DNA from: Rubrivivax sp.
GTDB lineage: Bacteria > Pseudomonadota > Gammaproteobacteria > Burkholderiales > Burkholderiaceae_C
NCBI GenBank assembly: GCA_027484825.1
Contig: JAIXSE010000028.1
Location: forward strand, 1 to 64,000
DNA: 64,000 nucleotides
Direction of reading: 5' to 3'
The translations under genes were made by a program, and so were the position numbers. The notes beneath the pieces are model-generated. The model saw nothing but the letters and a program-made list of their open reading frames with translations, ran no database searches and was not told the DNA's origin. This document shows, piece by piece, positions 43,543 to 52,354 of this stretch; positions within the stretch are counted from its first letter, which is position 1, and the number at the start of each line of letters is the position of its first letter.

Positions 43543-44658
43543 TCAGCGCGGGCGCACCGACACCGGCAGCGCCGCCGGCGCCGTGCCGCGCGGCTTGCGC
43601 ATCAGCCAGGTGGTGATGGGCTTTTCCAGCAGGAAGTAGCAGGCCACGCCCACACCGACGCCGCCCGCGGTGAGCATCAGCGCCAGCAAGTCGGCGCTGA
43701 GCACCCACTGGTGACGGCGCGCGGCCCGATCGGCATAGGGCAGCAGCTGATAGATGACCAGCACATGCACCAGATAGATGGAGTAGGAGGCGTTGCCCAG
43801 CATCACCACCCATCGCGGCCAACTGATCTGGCCTTCCAGTCGCAGCACGCCGACAAACAGCAGCGCCGCCGCCACGCCGAAGCTGACCGCACGCCATGCC
43901 GTGGGCATCAGTCCCAGGTGTGCAAACACTCCGAACAGCAGCAGGCCCGCCGCGAGCATCAGCGCGGACCCGGCCGGACTGCGGCCGCGCCAGGGCACGA
44001 AGCTGGCAATGGCGGCACCGAAGAGAAATTCCAGCGTGATGGGATCGGCCAGGAAGCCATGCCAGGCGGTGGCGTCGGGCAGCAGCAGCCCGACGCCGAA
44101 GACAGCCGCCAGGATCACGCACAGTGCCGGGAACAGATGCTCCCTCGCCACCAGAATGGCGGCGGCAAAGCACAGGTAGAACAGGGCCTCGTAACTCAAG
44201 GTCCAGCCCACGCCAACGATGGGCTGGATGAGATGGTGCTCGTTGAAGGACGGCAGCAGCAGCAGTCCCCCCAGGCGCTCGGTCGACAGATTGAAGCCGC
44301 GCTCCCCGGTGGCCCACCACTGCATCAGGGCGGGCTTGAGCGCGAACAGGGTCACCAGCACATACATCGGCCAGACCCGCAGCACCCGCTGCTGCAGGAA
44401 GTGAGACACCGGCCGGCGCCCCTGCACATAGCTGCCCGAGATGTAGACCATCAGGAAGCCGCTGAGGATGAAGAACACATCCACACCGCCGGCGCCCGCT
44501 TCGATCAGCCAGGCGGGCAGCAGCGAGGGTGACAGCGGCATGTCCGCCGGTGCATTCACGGTGGCGGCGCGCAGGGCATGGTGCAGGACCACCGCCACGG
44601 CGGCAAAGGCCCGCAAGGCCTGCAGGCCGATGATCTCGCGGTCTTGGGTGGGACGCAT
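43543..44658 (-). CDS. Acyltransferase family 3 membrane protein (OafA-like)
   Basis: Integral membrane O-acyltransferase of 371 residues with about ten hydrophobic segments. The AT3 signature is at the N-terminus: IIGLQALRAFAAVAVVLHHALRA, containing the putative catalytic His pair, followed by GAGGVDVFFILSGFLMVY and RRVLRVWPMYVL-like residues (QRVLRVWPMY). Such enzymes add acetyl or other acyl groups to polysaccharides or lipids. No glycan biosynthesis gene is adjacent, so the acceptor is unknown. It ends in a basic cytoplasmic tail and converges on the GH15 gene. Confidence 0.93.
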   Translation of the reverse strand: MRPTQDREIIGLQALRAFAAVAVVLHHALRAATVNAPADMPLSPSLLPAWLIEAGAGGVDVFFILSGFLMVYISGSYVQGRRPVSHFLQQRVLRVWPMYVLVTLFALKPALMQWWATGERGFNLSTERLGGLLLLPSFNEHHLIQPIVGVGWTLSYEALFYLCFAAAILVAREHLFPALCVILAAVFGVGLLLPDATAWHGFLADPITLEFLFGAAIASFVPWRGRSPAGSALMLAAGLLLFGVFAHLGLMPTAWRAVSFGVAAALLFVGVLRLEGQISWPRWVVMLGNASYSIYLVHVLVIYQLLPYADRAARRHQWVLSADLLALMLTAGGVGVGVACYFLLEKPITTWLMRKPRGTAPAALPVSVRPR

Positions 44659-45130
44659 GGATGAACAACTCCGATGGATTCAGGCAACGCAGCACGGGCG
44701 TCAACCACAGCAGCGCGGGGCCTGGTCACGCTAGACCGCCCAGGGAAGCCCAGGGCTGGCGCCATGCACGGGTCAAGCCGCGGCCGCTTGATGCTAGGGA
44801 GCCGCTGACGGCGGGGAGGTCAGCAACTGCGTCCAACGGTGAAGGGTGTTTCCAGCCGCGCGCCTGCGCAGCGCCGGGGCAATCGGGATGCCGCACAGGG
44901 AATCGGGCCGTCCCCTGAAAGTGCCGGCCCCCGTGCTCGCGGGCTTGAGAGGCCCAAAAAAAAGCGCCCTCGAAAGGGCGCTTGGCGTGGCAGCGATCGA
45001 GTGCGACCGGAGGGTCATCAGCCGATGCTGCGCAACTGTTTCAAGCCTTCACGACATCGGGCCTCGCATCAGCATGTTTCGATCAGCGCGTGGCGATCAG
45101 CGGGTGTGTCGATCGGTCGTCCGCTGCGCC
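44659..45130. other. 472-base intergenic region
   Basis: Holds the upstream region of the acyltransferase gene and the terminator at 44962-44983 that ends the tricorn-like protease transcript. Open frames on both strands are fragments without family features or good start sites. Nothing else recognisable was seen. Confidence 0.5.
44962..44983 (-). terminator. Intrinsic terminator of the tricorn-like protease transcript
   Basis: Nine-base perfect stem AAGCGCCCT (44962-44970) with AGGGCGCTT (44975-44983) and a four-base loop, followed on the minus strand by a run of T (positions 44956-44963). It lies about 150 bases downstream of the protease stop codon and is the first strong terminator after gspG on that strand. 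Confidence 0.9.
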
Positions 45131-48100
45131 TCACGGCTGAACCGGGCGCGGATACGGCCCCGGCTTGGGCGTCACCACCGGCGCTTCCTGAATCCGCTGA
45201 TTCAGCCAGGCCAGGGCCGCATCCAACTGCGCATCCTGACCATTGGCCGTGGCGCGCGGCGGGTTGTCGACGCGGATGTCCGGCGTCACGCCCTTGCCTT
45301 CGACGATGAAGCTGCCGTCGACCAGCATCTGCCCGGTCTCGGCCGCCCGCATCATGCCCTTGTCCACCAGCCAATTGCCGTCGGACAGCCAGACACCGGC
45401 CCCGGAGGTGGTCATGCCGATGACCGGCCCCAGGCCCAGGCGCTTGAAGCCTTCGGTGAAGGTCTCTCCATCCGAATAGGTCTCTTCATTGGCCAGCACC
45501 ACCACATGCCCGCGGAAGGTCTGCTGCATGTTGGGAGAGGGCTTGGCGCCCTCCGGCGAGCGCGGCTGCCAGAAGGCCCAGGCGCGGCGTGAGAGCTTCT
45601 CCAGGATGAAGCTGTCGATGTTGCCGCCGTTGTTGTGACGCACGTCGATGATCAGCCCATCGCGGTCGCTCTGGGCGTAGAACTCGCGGGCGAAGTCGGC
45701 GATGTCGTCGGGGCCCATGGCCCGAAGATGCACATAGCCGATGCGGCCCTGGCTGACGTGGTCCACGCGGCGGGCCTTGCCGTAACGCCAGTCGTCGATG
45801 CGCAGCCGGGCTTCGCGGCGCTGGTCCACCGGCGTCACCACCACGCTGCGACTGCGCCCGCCGGGCTCGCGCAGCTGCAGCAGCACCTGCTTGCCGGCCT
45901 GGCCGCGCAGGCCTTCGGTCGGGTCGGGCAGGGCGGTCGCGTCGCGGCCGTTGATGGCGGTGATGACCGAGCCCACCGGGATGTTCAAGCCGGGCGCGGC
46001 GAGCGGTCCGGCCTCGGACGGCAGCTCCGGATCGCCGCTGTAGATGCGCTGGATCTTCCATCCCAGCGGATCCCGCACCAGCAGCGCCCCCAGGCCTGCC
46101 CAGCCCGGTTCACCGCCAGACTGCCGCACATCGCCGGGTCGCACCGAGCTGTGCAGCAGGCTGATCTCGCCCACCATCTGCGCCATCACTTCGTTGAGTT
46201 CGCCGCGTTCGGTCACACGCTCGACCAGCGGCGCATATTTGCTGCGCATGGCGCGCCAGTCGACGCCGTGCATGCCCTTGTCGTAGACATAGTCCCGTTG
46301 CATGCGCCAGCCGTCGGCAAACATCTGGCGCCACTCGGCCCGTGGGTCCACCTGGATCTGCCAGTCGCTCCACAGCACGCGGGACTTGTCGAGCTCCGCG
46401 GGCAGCTTGGCGCCGGCATCCACGATCAGGATGTCGGCCGCGGCCCCGGGAGGCGCGGACTTCACCACCATCAGCTTGCGCCCGTCGGCGCTGAGGTCGA
46501 AGGACTGGACCTGCTCGCTGACCGTCTCGGCCTTTTGCTCCTGCGGGCCGATGGGCAATTGCCGCAGCGTCTTGCCTTCCAGCAGATACAGCCGCTTGGC
46601 GTCCACCCGCAGGTCGTCGAAGTTGCCGGCGGCCAGCGGAACTTCGTAGAGCCGCTCGGCCAGGCCGTTCAGCACCACGGCGGGACGGGCCTTTGGCGCG
46701 CTGGTGCTCTTGGCAGCGCCGTCTGCCGACGGTGGGCTGCGATCGGCAGCCTTCGGGCCGGTGCTGTTGCCCGCGCCGGTGTCGGTCTTGCCGTCTGCCT
46801 TGCCGCTGCCTGTGCCTTGCGGCTGGCTGCCCTTTTCGTCCTTGGTGTCCTTGGCGTCCGCACTCGCCGGCTGCAGCTCGGTCGGCGCTGCAAACGGGAA
46901 GCGCAGACCCGGCTGAAGCGCCAGCGCGTAGACCTTCCAGCCGCGATCAAACTGCGGCCCCATGTTGCGGTCGCCCCAGGGCGCGCCGTTGGCGCTGACC
47001 ACGAAGCTGCGGCGCGACAGGAAGTACAGCCACTGCCCATCAGGGCTGAAGGCCGGCGCCGCCGCGGCATACCGGTCGCTGCTGAGCTGCACCACCCGTT
47101 GCTCAGCGACGCTGTAGAGCATCAACTGGGCACGGTAGACATTCGAGGTGTTGCGCACGTAGGCCAGCACCTGGCCGTCCGGCGACCAGCGCATCTGGGA
47201 CACGCCGTCTCCGGTGCGGTCCTGATCGATCTGCCGGGTGGCCGCAGCCGGATCCTTGGCCCGAAGGTCGGTCAGGAAGAGCCGGCCTTCCTTGTCCTCA
47301 TGGGCCAGCCAGCGTCCGTCCGGTGAGGGCAGCAACTGCTGGCGCATGGCGCTGGCGTCCCGCGTGATCGGCTCGGGCTGACCGGTGCCATTGGCCGGCA
47401 GGCGCCAGATCTCGGTCTCGCCGCTGAAGTCACAGACGGAGAAGACCGAGCGGCTGTCCGCGCTGAAGCGCGCGTCGCGGCAGCGGCCGGCATCCTGCAG
47501 GGTGGCCGGGTAGGCCAGCTCGGCGCGGCGCAGCGGCCCCACACCCTGCGTGGCCAGACGCCCGCGGCTGGTCAGCACCACCCGCTCGCCGTCGGGAGAC
47601 AGCGCCACGTGGGTGAGGAAGTCCTGCGGCTTGGCAATCCAGCGACGGCGCATCTGGTTATGGTCGCTGGTCAGGGTGAAGGAGAGCTTCACGCTGTCCG
47701 GGGCCGATGCCGCGCTTCCGGTGCTGTCCAGATCCAGGCGATACAGGTCCGCGCCCAGCGCATACACCACCTGCCGCCCGCTGAGGCTGGCATGCCGGAT
47801 GTCCCAGCCGCGATGGTGCGTGTGCTGGCGCAGGTCCGTCCCGTCGGCCGCCACCGACCAGAGGTTGTAGGTGCCGTCACGGTCGGACAGGAAGGCGATG
47901 CGGTCACGGCCTTGCGCATCGCGGTAGGGCATGGGGCGGCGGTCATTGCTGCCCTCGGCCACCAGCGGGCGGGCTTCGGCCTGACTGTTCAGGTCCATCA
48001 CCCACAGCCGGGCGATGGCACCGCCGCGGTACTGGCGGGCGTTGTCGCCGCGCAGTCCGTTGCGGGTGAAATACAGCCAGCGTCCGTCGTCGCTGACCGC

Positions 48101-48730
48101 ACCATCGGCGGCCTGGCCGACCGGCAGCGCGCGACGCTCACCGGTGTCGATGTTGACCAGATGGAGCTGCGTGCCGGCTTCGCCGCGTTCGGTGGCGCCG
48201 GTGTAGAGCACCTCGTTGCGGGCGGTGATGCCCCAGACGCGCACCGCGCCCGTGTCCCAGCTCAGCCGGCGGGGCACGCCGCCGGTGGCCGGCATCACAT
48301 ACACATCACCCACGCCGCCGTCGTACTGGCCCACGAAGGCCAGCCAGCGGCCGTCGGGCGAGAGGGCGGGCGAGCTTTCGCTGCCCAGGTGGGTGGTGAG
48401 ACGCTGAGCCGGGCCGCCTTGCGGGCGGGCGGTCCACAGATCGCCTTCCGACACGAAGATCAGCCGGTCGCCTTGCAGCGCGGGCTGTCGGTAGAAGCCC
48501 TGGGCCGCAGCAAGCTCAGCGGCGCCTGCGGCCGCCACCGCTGGCGTTGACCACGCGCTGCCCGCTCCGATGAGGAAGCTGCCGCCGCAGGCGGCCACCA
48601 GGGCCAGAGCGATCAGCGAGGCACGCGGCGGGCGGCCTTTTGGAGCTGCAGATGCCGAAGCACGGGAACCCGCAGGACCTGCGGAGCCGAGGACGTCCGC
48701 GGAGGACGTGGGGGCAGAAGTTGGGCGCAT
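45131..48730 (-). CDS. Tricorn-like S41 serine protease
   Basis: Large protease of 1,199 residues. A membrane/signal segment (about 38-68) is followed by a beta-propeller with repeated PD40/TolB-type blades (SPALSPDGRWLAFVG, MRWSPDGQVLAYVR, PAFSPDGQWLYFLS), a disordered Lys/Ser/Thr-rich linker (about 620-690), a second propeller-like part, and a C-terminal PDZ (about 920-1000) plus S41 domain. By similarity to tricorn, the nucleophile is the Ser of ETYSDGE, the charge-relay His lies in ISLLHSSVRPG, and the Glu in VEGKGVTPD. Tricorn degrades oligopeptides released by the proteasome; in bacteria such proteins probably act in the periplasm. It is 27 bases downstream of the 5'-nucleotidase. Confidence 0.9.
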   Translation of the reverse strand: MRPTSAPTSSADVLGSAGPAGSRASASAAPKGRPPRASLIALALVAACGGSFLIGAGSAWSTPAVAAAGAAELAAAQGFYRQPALQGDRLIFVSEGDLWTARPQGGPAQRLTTHLGSESSPALSPDGRWLAFVGQYDGGVGDVYVMPATGGVPRRLSWDTGAVRVWGITARNEVLYTGATERGEAGTQLHLVNIDTGERRALPVGQAADGAVSDDGRWLYFTRNGLRGDNARQYRGGAIARLWVMDLNSQAEARPLVAEGSNDRRPMPYRDAQGRDRIAFLSDRDGTYNLWSVAADGTDLRQHTHHRGWDIRHASLSGRQVVYALGADLYRLDLDSTGSAASAPDSVKLSFTLTSDHNQMRRRWIAKPQDFLTHVALSPDGERVVLTSRGRLATQGVGPLRRAELAYPATLQDAGRCRDARFSADSRSVFSVCDFSGETEIWRLPANGTGQPEPITRDASAMRQQLLPSPDGRWLAHEDKEGRLFLTDLRAKDPAAATRQIDQDRTGDGVSQMRWSPDGQVLAYVRNTSNVYRAQLMLYSVAEQRVVQLSSDRYAAAAPAFSPDGQWLYFLSRRSFVVSANGAPWGDRNMGPQFDRGWKVYALALQPGLRFPFAAPTELQPASADAKDTKDEKGSQPQGTGSGKADGKTDTGAGNSTGPKAADRSPPSADGAAKSTSAPKARPAVVLNGLAERLYEVPLAAGNFDDLRVDAKRLYLLEGKTLRQLPIGPQEQKAETVSEQVQSFDLSADGRKLMVVKSAPPGAAADILIVDAGAKLPAELDKSRVLWSDWQIQVDPRAEWRQMFADGWRMQRDYVYDKGMHGVDWRAMRSKYAPLVERVTERGELNEVMAQMVGEISLLHSSVRPGDVRQSGGEPGWAGLGALLVRDPLGWKIQRIYSGDPELPSEAGPLAAPGLNIPVGSVITAINGRDATALPDPTEGLRGQAGKQVLLQLREPGGRSRSVVVTPVDQRREARLRIDDWRYGKARRVDHVSQGRIGYVHLRAMGPDDIADFAREFYAQSDRDGLIIDVRHNNGGNIDSFILEKLSRRAWAFWQPRSPEGAKPSPNMQQTFRGHVVVLANEETYSDGETFTEGFKRLGLGPVIGMTTSGAGVWLSDGNWLVDKGMMRAAETGQMLVDGSFIVEGKGVTPDIRVDNPPRATANGQDAQLDAALAWLNQRIQEAPVVTPKPGPYPRPVQP

Positions 48731-48757
48731 GGCCCTATTCTGCGCAAGCTTGAGGGC

Positions 48758-49657
48758 TCAGTGATTCGTCACACCCGTGGTCACGTGGCCGGAAGGCACA
48801 TGCACCACGGCGCTTTCGATATGGCCGGCCTGGTCGTCGAAGAAGAAGTCCGGCTCGAATTCCCTGAGGAATTCCCCCTTGGCGAGACCGCCCAGGAACA
48901 TGGCCTCGTCCACCTCCACCTGCCAGTCCATCAGTGTGCGGATGGCGCGCTCATGCGCCGGCGCGCTGCGGGCGGTGACCAGGGCGGTGCGGATGCGCAT
49001 CGGGCCCAGCGGCTGGTTTTGCAGCCGCTGCAGTTCATGCAGCACCTGCTTGAACGGACCCGCTGGCAGCGGTGTGAGCTTGCGCTCGCGTTCATGGGCC
49101 TGAAAGGCATCCAGGCCGTCGCGCTGGAACACCTGCTCGGCCTCGTCGGAGAACAGCACCGCATCGCCGTCGAAGGCAATGCGCAGCTCCTCAGGATAGG
49201 CCACCGACGCCCGGGCCGACTGCGGAAACACCCGCGCCGCCGCCACACCGGCCGCCAGCGCGGACCGCACGTCGTCTTCGTTGGCGGAGAGAAACAGATG
49301 CGCCTTGAGCGGCCGCAGATACCGCCAGGGGCTCTGCCCGCGGGTGAACACGCCGCGCAGGATGGGCAACCCGTAATGCTGGGCCGAGCGGAAGACCCGC
49401 ATGCCGGAGATCGGATCGTTGCGGGACAGCACCACCACCTCCACCCGTGGACGCTCGCCCGGCAGGTTGAAGGCCAGCAGCTTGTGCACCAGCGAAAACG
49501 CCGTGCCCGGCTTGGCCGGCTGCTCCAGGCGCTGTTGCTGCAGCTGCATGTAGGCCCGGTCGTCCCCGGCCTCGAACAGCTGGTTCTCTTCCTCGAAATC
49601 AAACAGGGCGCGTGACGAGATCGCCACGACCAGTTGTCCGTCCAGATTGGCAGGCAT
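48758..49657 (-). CDS. 5'-nucleotidase, cN-I type
   Basis: Cytosolic 5'-nucleotidase family protein of 299 residues, expected to dephosphorylate nucleoside monophosphates. The N-terminal LVVAISSRALFDFEEEN is the conserved start. Further matches are VVVLSRNDPISGMRVFRSAQHYGL, LFLSANEDDVRSAL, RIAFDGDAVLFSDEAEQVF (the acidic phosphatase motif) and DEAMFLGGLAKGEFLREFEPDFFFDDQ split near the C-terminus. It sits 18 bases after gspF, in the same direction, and so is probably read with the T2SS operon though functionally unrelated. Confidence 0.9.
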   Translation of the reverse strand: MPANLDGQLVVAISSRALFDFEEENQLFEAGDDRAYMQLQQQRLEQPAKPGTAFSLVHKLLAFNLPGERPRVEVVVLSRNDPISGMRVFRSAQHYGLPILRGVFTRGQSPWRYLRPLKAHLFLSANEDDVRSALAAGVAAARVFPQSARASVAYPEELRIAFDGDAVLFSDEAEQVFQRDGLDAFQAHERERKLTPLPAGPFKQVLHELQRLQNQPLGPMRIRTALVTARSAPAHERAIRTLMDWQVEVDEAMFLGGLAKGEFLREFEPDFFFDDQAGHIESAVVHVPSGHVTTGVTNH

Positions 49658-49675
49658 GGGGTCAGCGGCCTTCGG

Positions 49676-50884
49676 TCATTGCGTGGCCAGCTTGTTCATG
49701 TCGATGATGGGCAGCAGCACCGACAGCACGATCAGCATCACCACGCCGCCCATGGCCACGATCAGCAGCGGCTCCAGGAGGGTGGCCAGCGTCATGGCGC
49801 GGCGTTTGACCTCGTTGCCCAGTTGCCGCGCGGCGCGCTGCAGCATGTCGGGCAACTGGCCGGTCTGCTCACCCAGCCGGGCGAACATCGACAGCAGGCC
49901 GGGAAAGCGCTTTTTGCCGGCCAGGGCGGCGCCCAGCGGTGCCCCTTCGCGCACCTGCACCAGGGCGTCCATCGCATCGGCCCGCATGGCGTGGTTGGAA
50001 AGGGTTTCAGCGGCGGCCTGCAGCGCCTTCAGGATGGGCACGCCGGCGCCGGCCAGCATCGCCAGCGTGCCGGAGAAACGCGCCGCGTTGTAGCCGCGCG
50101 AGATACGGCCGATCACCGGCAGATTGAGCCAGGCCGCATCAAAACGCTGACGCGGGCCTTCCTTCTTCAGCGTCTGACGGATGGCGATGCCGCCCACCAC
50201 CAGCAGGCCCACGATCAGCAGGCCCCACTGCCGCAGCACATCGGAAGTGCCCATCATCACGCGGGTCAGCAGCGGCAGGGTCTGGCGGGTCTGGGTGAAG
50301 ACGGCGGCCACCTGCGGCACCACATAGGTCAGCAGGAAGCCCACCGCCAGCAGCGAGATGAAGCAGACGATGATCGGATAGGCGAGAGCACCGAAGAGTT
50401 CCGAGCGCAGGCGCTGGGTCTCTTCCAGGTCATCGGCCAGGCTTTCGAGCACCGGACCCAGGGCGCCACTTTGCTCACCGGCCGCGACCACGGCGCGGTA
50501 GACGTCGTCGAACTCCCGCGGTGCGGTGCCCAGGGCACGCGCAAACGGTGAGCCGGCATTGACCTCCGCCTTGAGCGAGGACATCAGGTCCCGCTGGCGC
50601 GGATCGTCGGCTTCATCGGCCAGCGCTGCCAGCGAGCGCTCCAGCGGCAGTCCGGCCGCGACCAGCCCGGCCAACTGCCGGGTCCAGACCGACAAACCGG
50701 AGCCATTGAAGACCCGGCGCGACCAGCGGCTGCTGGACTTGGGCGCCGCCACCGCCGTGACCTCCATGGGCACCAGGCCCTGGCCCCGGAGCTGGGCGCG
50801 TGCAGCACGCGGGTTGTCGGCTTCAAGCAGGCCCTGTCGGGGCTTGCCGGCGTTGTCCAGGGCTTCGTATTTGTAGGCGGGCAT
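49676..50884 (-). CDS. gspF: T2SS inner-membrane platform protein GspF
   Basis: Polytopic inner-membrane protein of the type II secretion assembly platform, 402 residues. It begins MPAYKYEALDNAGKPRQGLLEAD, as GspF does, and contains two T2SSF domains (about 70-195 and 270-395). Each has the pattern FARALGTAPREFDDVYRAVVAAGEQSG / GAALAGKKRFPGLLSMFARLGEQTGQL. Three hydrophobic segments lie near 170-190, 220-240 and 375-395. It interacts with GspE and GspL. It is the last gsp gene of the operon, 13 bases after gspE. Confidence 0.98.
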   Translation of the reverse strand: MPAYKYEALDNAGKPRQGLLEADNPRAARAQLRGQGLVPMEVTAVAAPKSSSRWSRRVFNGSGLSVWTRQLAGLVAAGLPLERSLAALADEADDPRQRDLMSSLKAEVNAGSPFARALGTAPREFDDVYRAVVAAGEQSGALGPVLESLADDLEETQRLRSELFGALAYPIIVCFISLLAVGFLLTYVVPQVAAVFTQTRQTLPLLTRVMMGTSDVLRQWGLLIVGLLVVGGIAIRQTLKKEGPRQRFDAAWLNLPVIGRISRGYNAARFSGTLAMLAGAGVPILKALQAAAETLSNHAMRADAMDALVQVREGAPLGAALAGKKRFPGLLSMFARLGEQTGQLPDMLQRAARQLGNEVKRRAMTLATLLEPLLIVAMGGVVMLIVLSVLLPIIDMNKLATQ

Positions 50885-50897
50885 GGAGGGCTTGTGC

Positions 50898-52337
50898 TTA
50901 CTCGCGGGTCACGCGCAGCACTTCTTCTTCGGACGTCACCCCGGCGGCCACCAGCCGGTCGCCGTCTTCGCGCATGGAGCGCAGGCCGTTGGCGCGGGCG
51001 GCGGCGAGTAGGTCGGACTCGGCGGCCTGGCCGTGGATGAGGTGACGGATCTTCTCGTCGCAGACCATCAGCTCATACACACCGGTGCGGCCCTTGTAGC
51101 CGCTGGACGAGCAGGCCTGGCAGCCGACCGGCTGATAGCGGGCGCCACCGCCGGGCAGCGGCGTGGGGGCCGGCGCCTTGCAGACCGGGCAGAGCTTGCG
51201 CACCAGCCGCTGGGCCAGCACGCCCAGCAGGCTGGAGCTGAGCAGGAAGGGCTCGACGCCCATGTCGGTCAGGCGGGTGACCGCGCTGACGGCGTCATTG
51301 GTGTGCAGCGTGGCCAGCACCAAGTGGCCGGTCAGCGACGCCTGGATGGCGATCTGGGCGGTCTCGTAGTCCCGGATTTCACCGATCATGATGACGTCCG
51401 GGTCCTGCCGCAGGATGGCGCGCAGGGCCTTGGCAAAGGTCAGGTCGATGCGGGCATTGACCTGGGTCTGGCCGACACCGGCCAGCTCGTATTCGATCGG
51501 GTCTTCCACCGTCAGCACGTTGGTGGTGGAGGTGTCCAGCGTCTGCATGGCGGCATACAGCGTGGTGGTCTTGCCGGAGCCGGTCGGGCCGGTGACCAGC
51601 ACGATGCCGTGCGGCTGCTGCACCAGGCGCTGGAAACGCGCCAGCCGCTCGCCGTCCATGCCCAGCCCGGTGAGGGTGAACTTGGATTCGGACTTGTCCA
51701 GCAGACGCAGCACCGCCCGCTCGCCGTGGGCCGAGGGCAGGGTGGAGACGCGCACGTCGATGGCGCGACCACCGATGCGCAGCGAAATGCGGCCATCCTG
51801 CGGCAGGCGCTTTTCGGCGATGTCCAGCTCGGCCATGATCTTCAGGCGCGAGATCAGGGCCGCATGCAGGGCGCGGTTGGGCCGCACCACTTCCCGCAGC
51901 GTGCCGTCCACCCGGAAGCGCACGCTGCTTTCGCGTTCATAGGGCTCGATGTGGATGTCGCTGGCGCCGTTGTTGGCGGCCTGCGTCAGCAGCGCATTGA
52001 GCATGCGGATGATGGGGGCGTCGTCGGCCGCTTCCAGCAGGTCTTCAACCGCCGGCAGGTCCTGCATCAGGCGGGACAGGTCAACGGCGCTTTCCACTTC
52101 CCCGACCACCAGCGCGGCGCTGTCTTCCCCGCCCGCATAAGCGGCCTGCAAGCGCGCGGCCATGTCGGCCGGGCTGATGCATTCCACCCGGTGCGGCGAA
52201 TGCACCCGCTGCAGTTCCGACAAGGTGGACAGGCTGGCCACGGGCGTGGCCCAGAGCGTGCGCTGCTCACCGTCGTCTTCCAGCAGCAACTGCTGGCTGC
52301 GGGCAAATGCATAAGGCAGGGGATGGCGGGTGGCCAT
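50898..52337 (-). CDS. gspE: T2SS assembly ATPase GspE
   Basis: Cytoplasmic ATPase that powers pseudopilus assembly, 479 residues from ATG 52337 (a TTG is six bases upstream). Walker A is [15 protein letters not shown] and Walker B region [16 protein letters not shown]. The tetracysteine zinc motif CPVC...GCQAC is present near the C-terminus. The N1E domain is short, which suggests coupling to GspL by the N2 region. It follows gspD by 17 bases. The overall gene order D-E-F at the end of the operon differs from the C-D-E-F order of E. coli/Klebsiella. Confidence 0.98.
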   Translation of the reverse strand: MATRHPLPYAFARSQQLLLEDDGEQRTLWATPVASLSTLSELQRVHSPHRVECISPADMAARLQAAYAGGEDSAALVVGEVESAVDLSRLMQDLPAVEDLLEAADDAPIIRMLNALLTQAANNGASDIHIEPYERESSVRFRVDGTLREVVRPNRALHAALISRLKIMAELDIAEKRLPQDGRISLRIGGRAIDVRVSTLPSAHGERAVLRLLDKSESKFTLTGLGMDGERLARFQRLVQQPHGIVLVTGPTGSGKTTTLYAAMQTLDTSTTNVLTVEDPIEYELAGVGQTQVNARIDLTFAKALRAILRQDPDVIMIGEIRDYETAQIAIQASLTGHLVLATLHTNDAVSAVTRLTDMGVEPFLLSSSLLGVLAQRLVRKLCPVCKAPAPTPLPGGGARYQPVGCQACSSSGYKGRTGVYELMVCDEKIRHLIHGQAAESDLLAAARANGLRSMREDGDRLVAAGVTSEEEVLRVTRE

Positions 52338-52354
52338 GGGCAACAGTCTTTCGT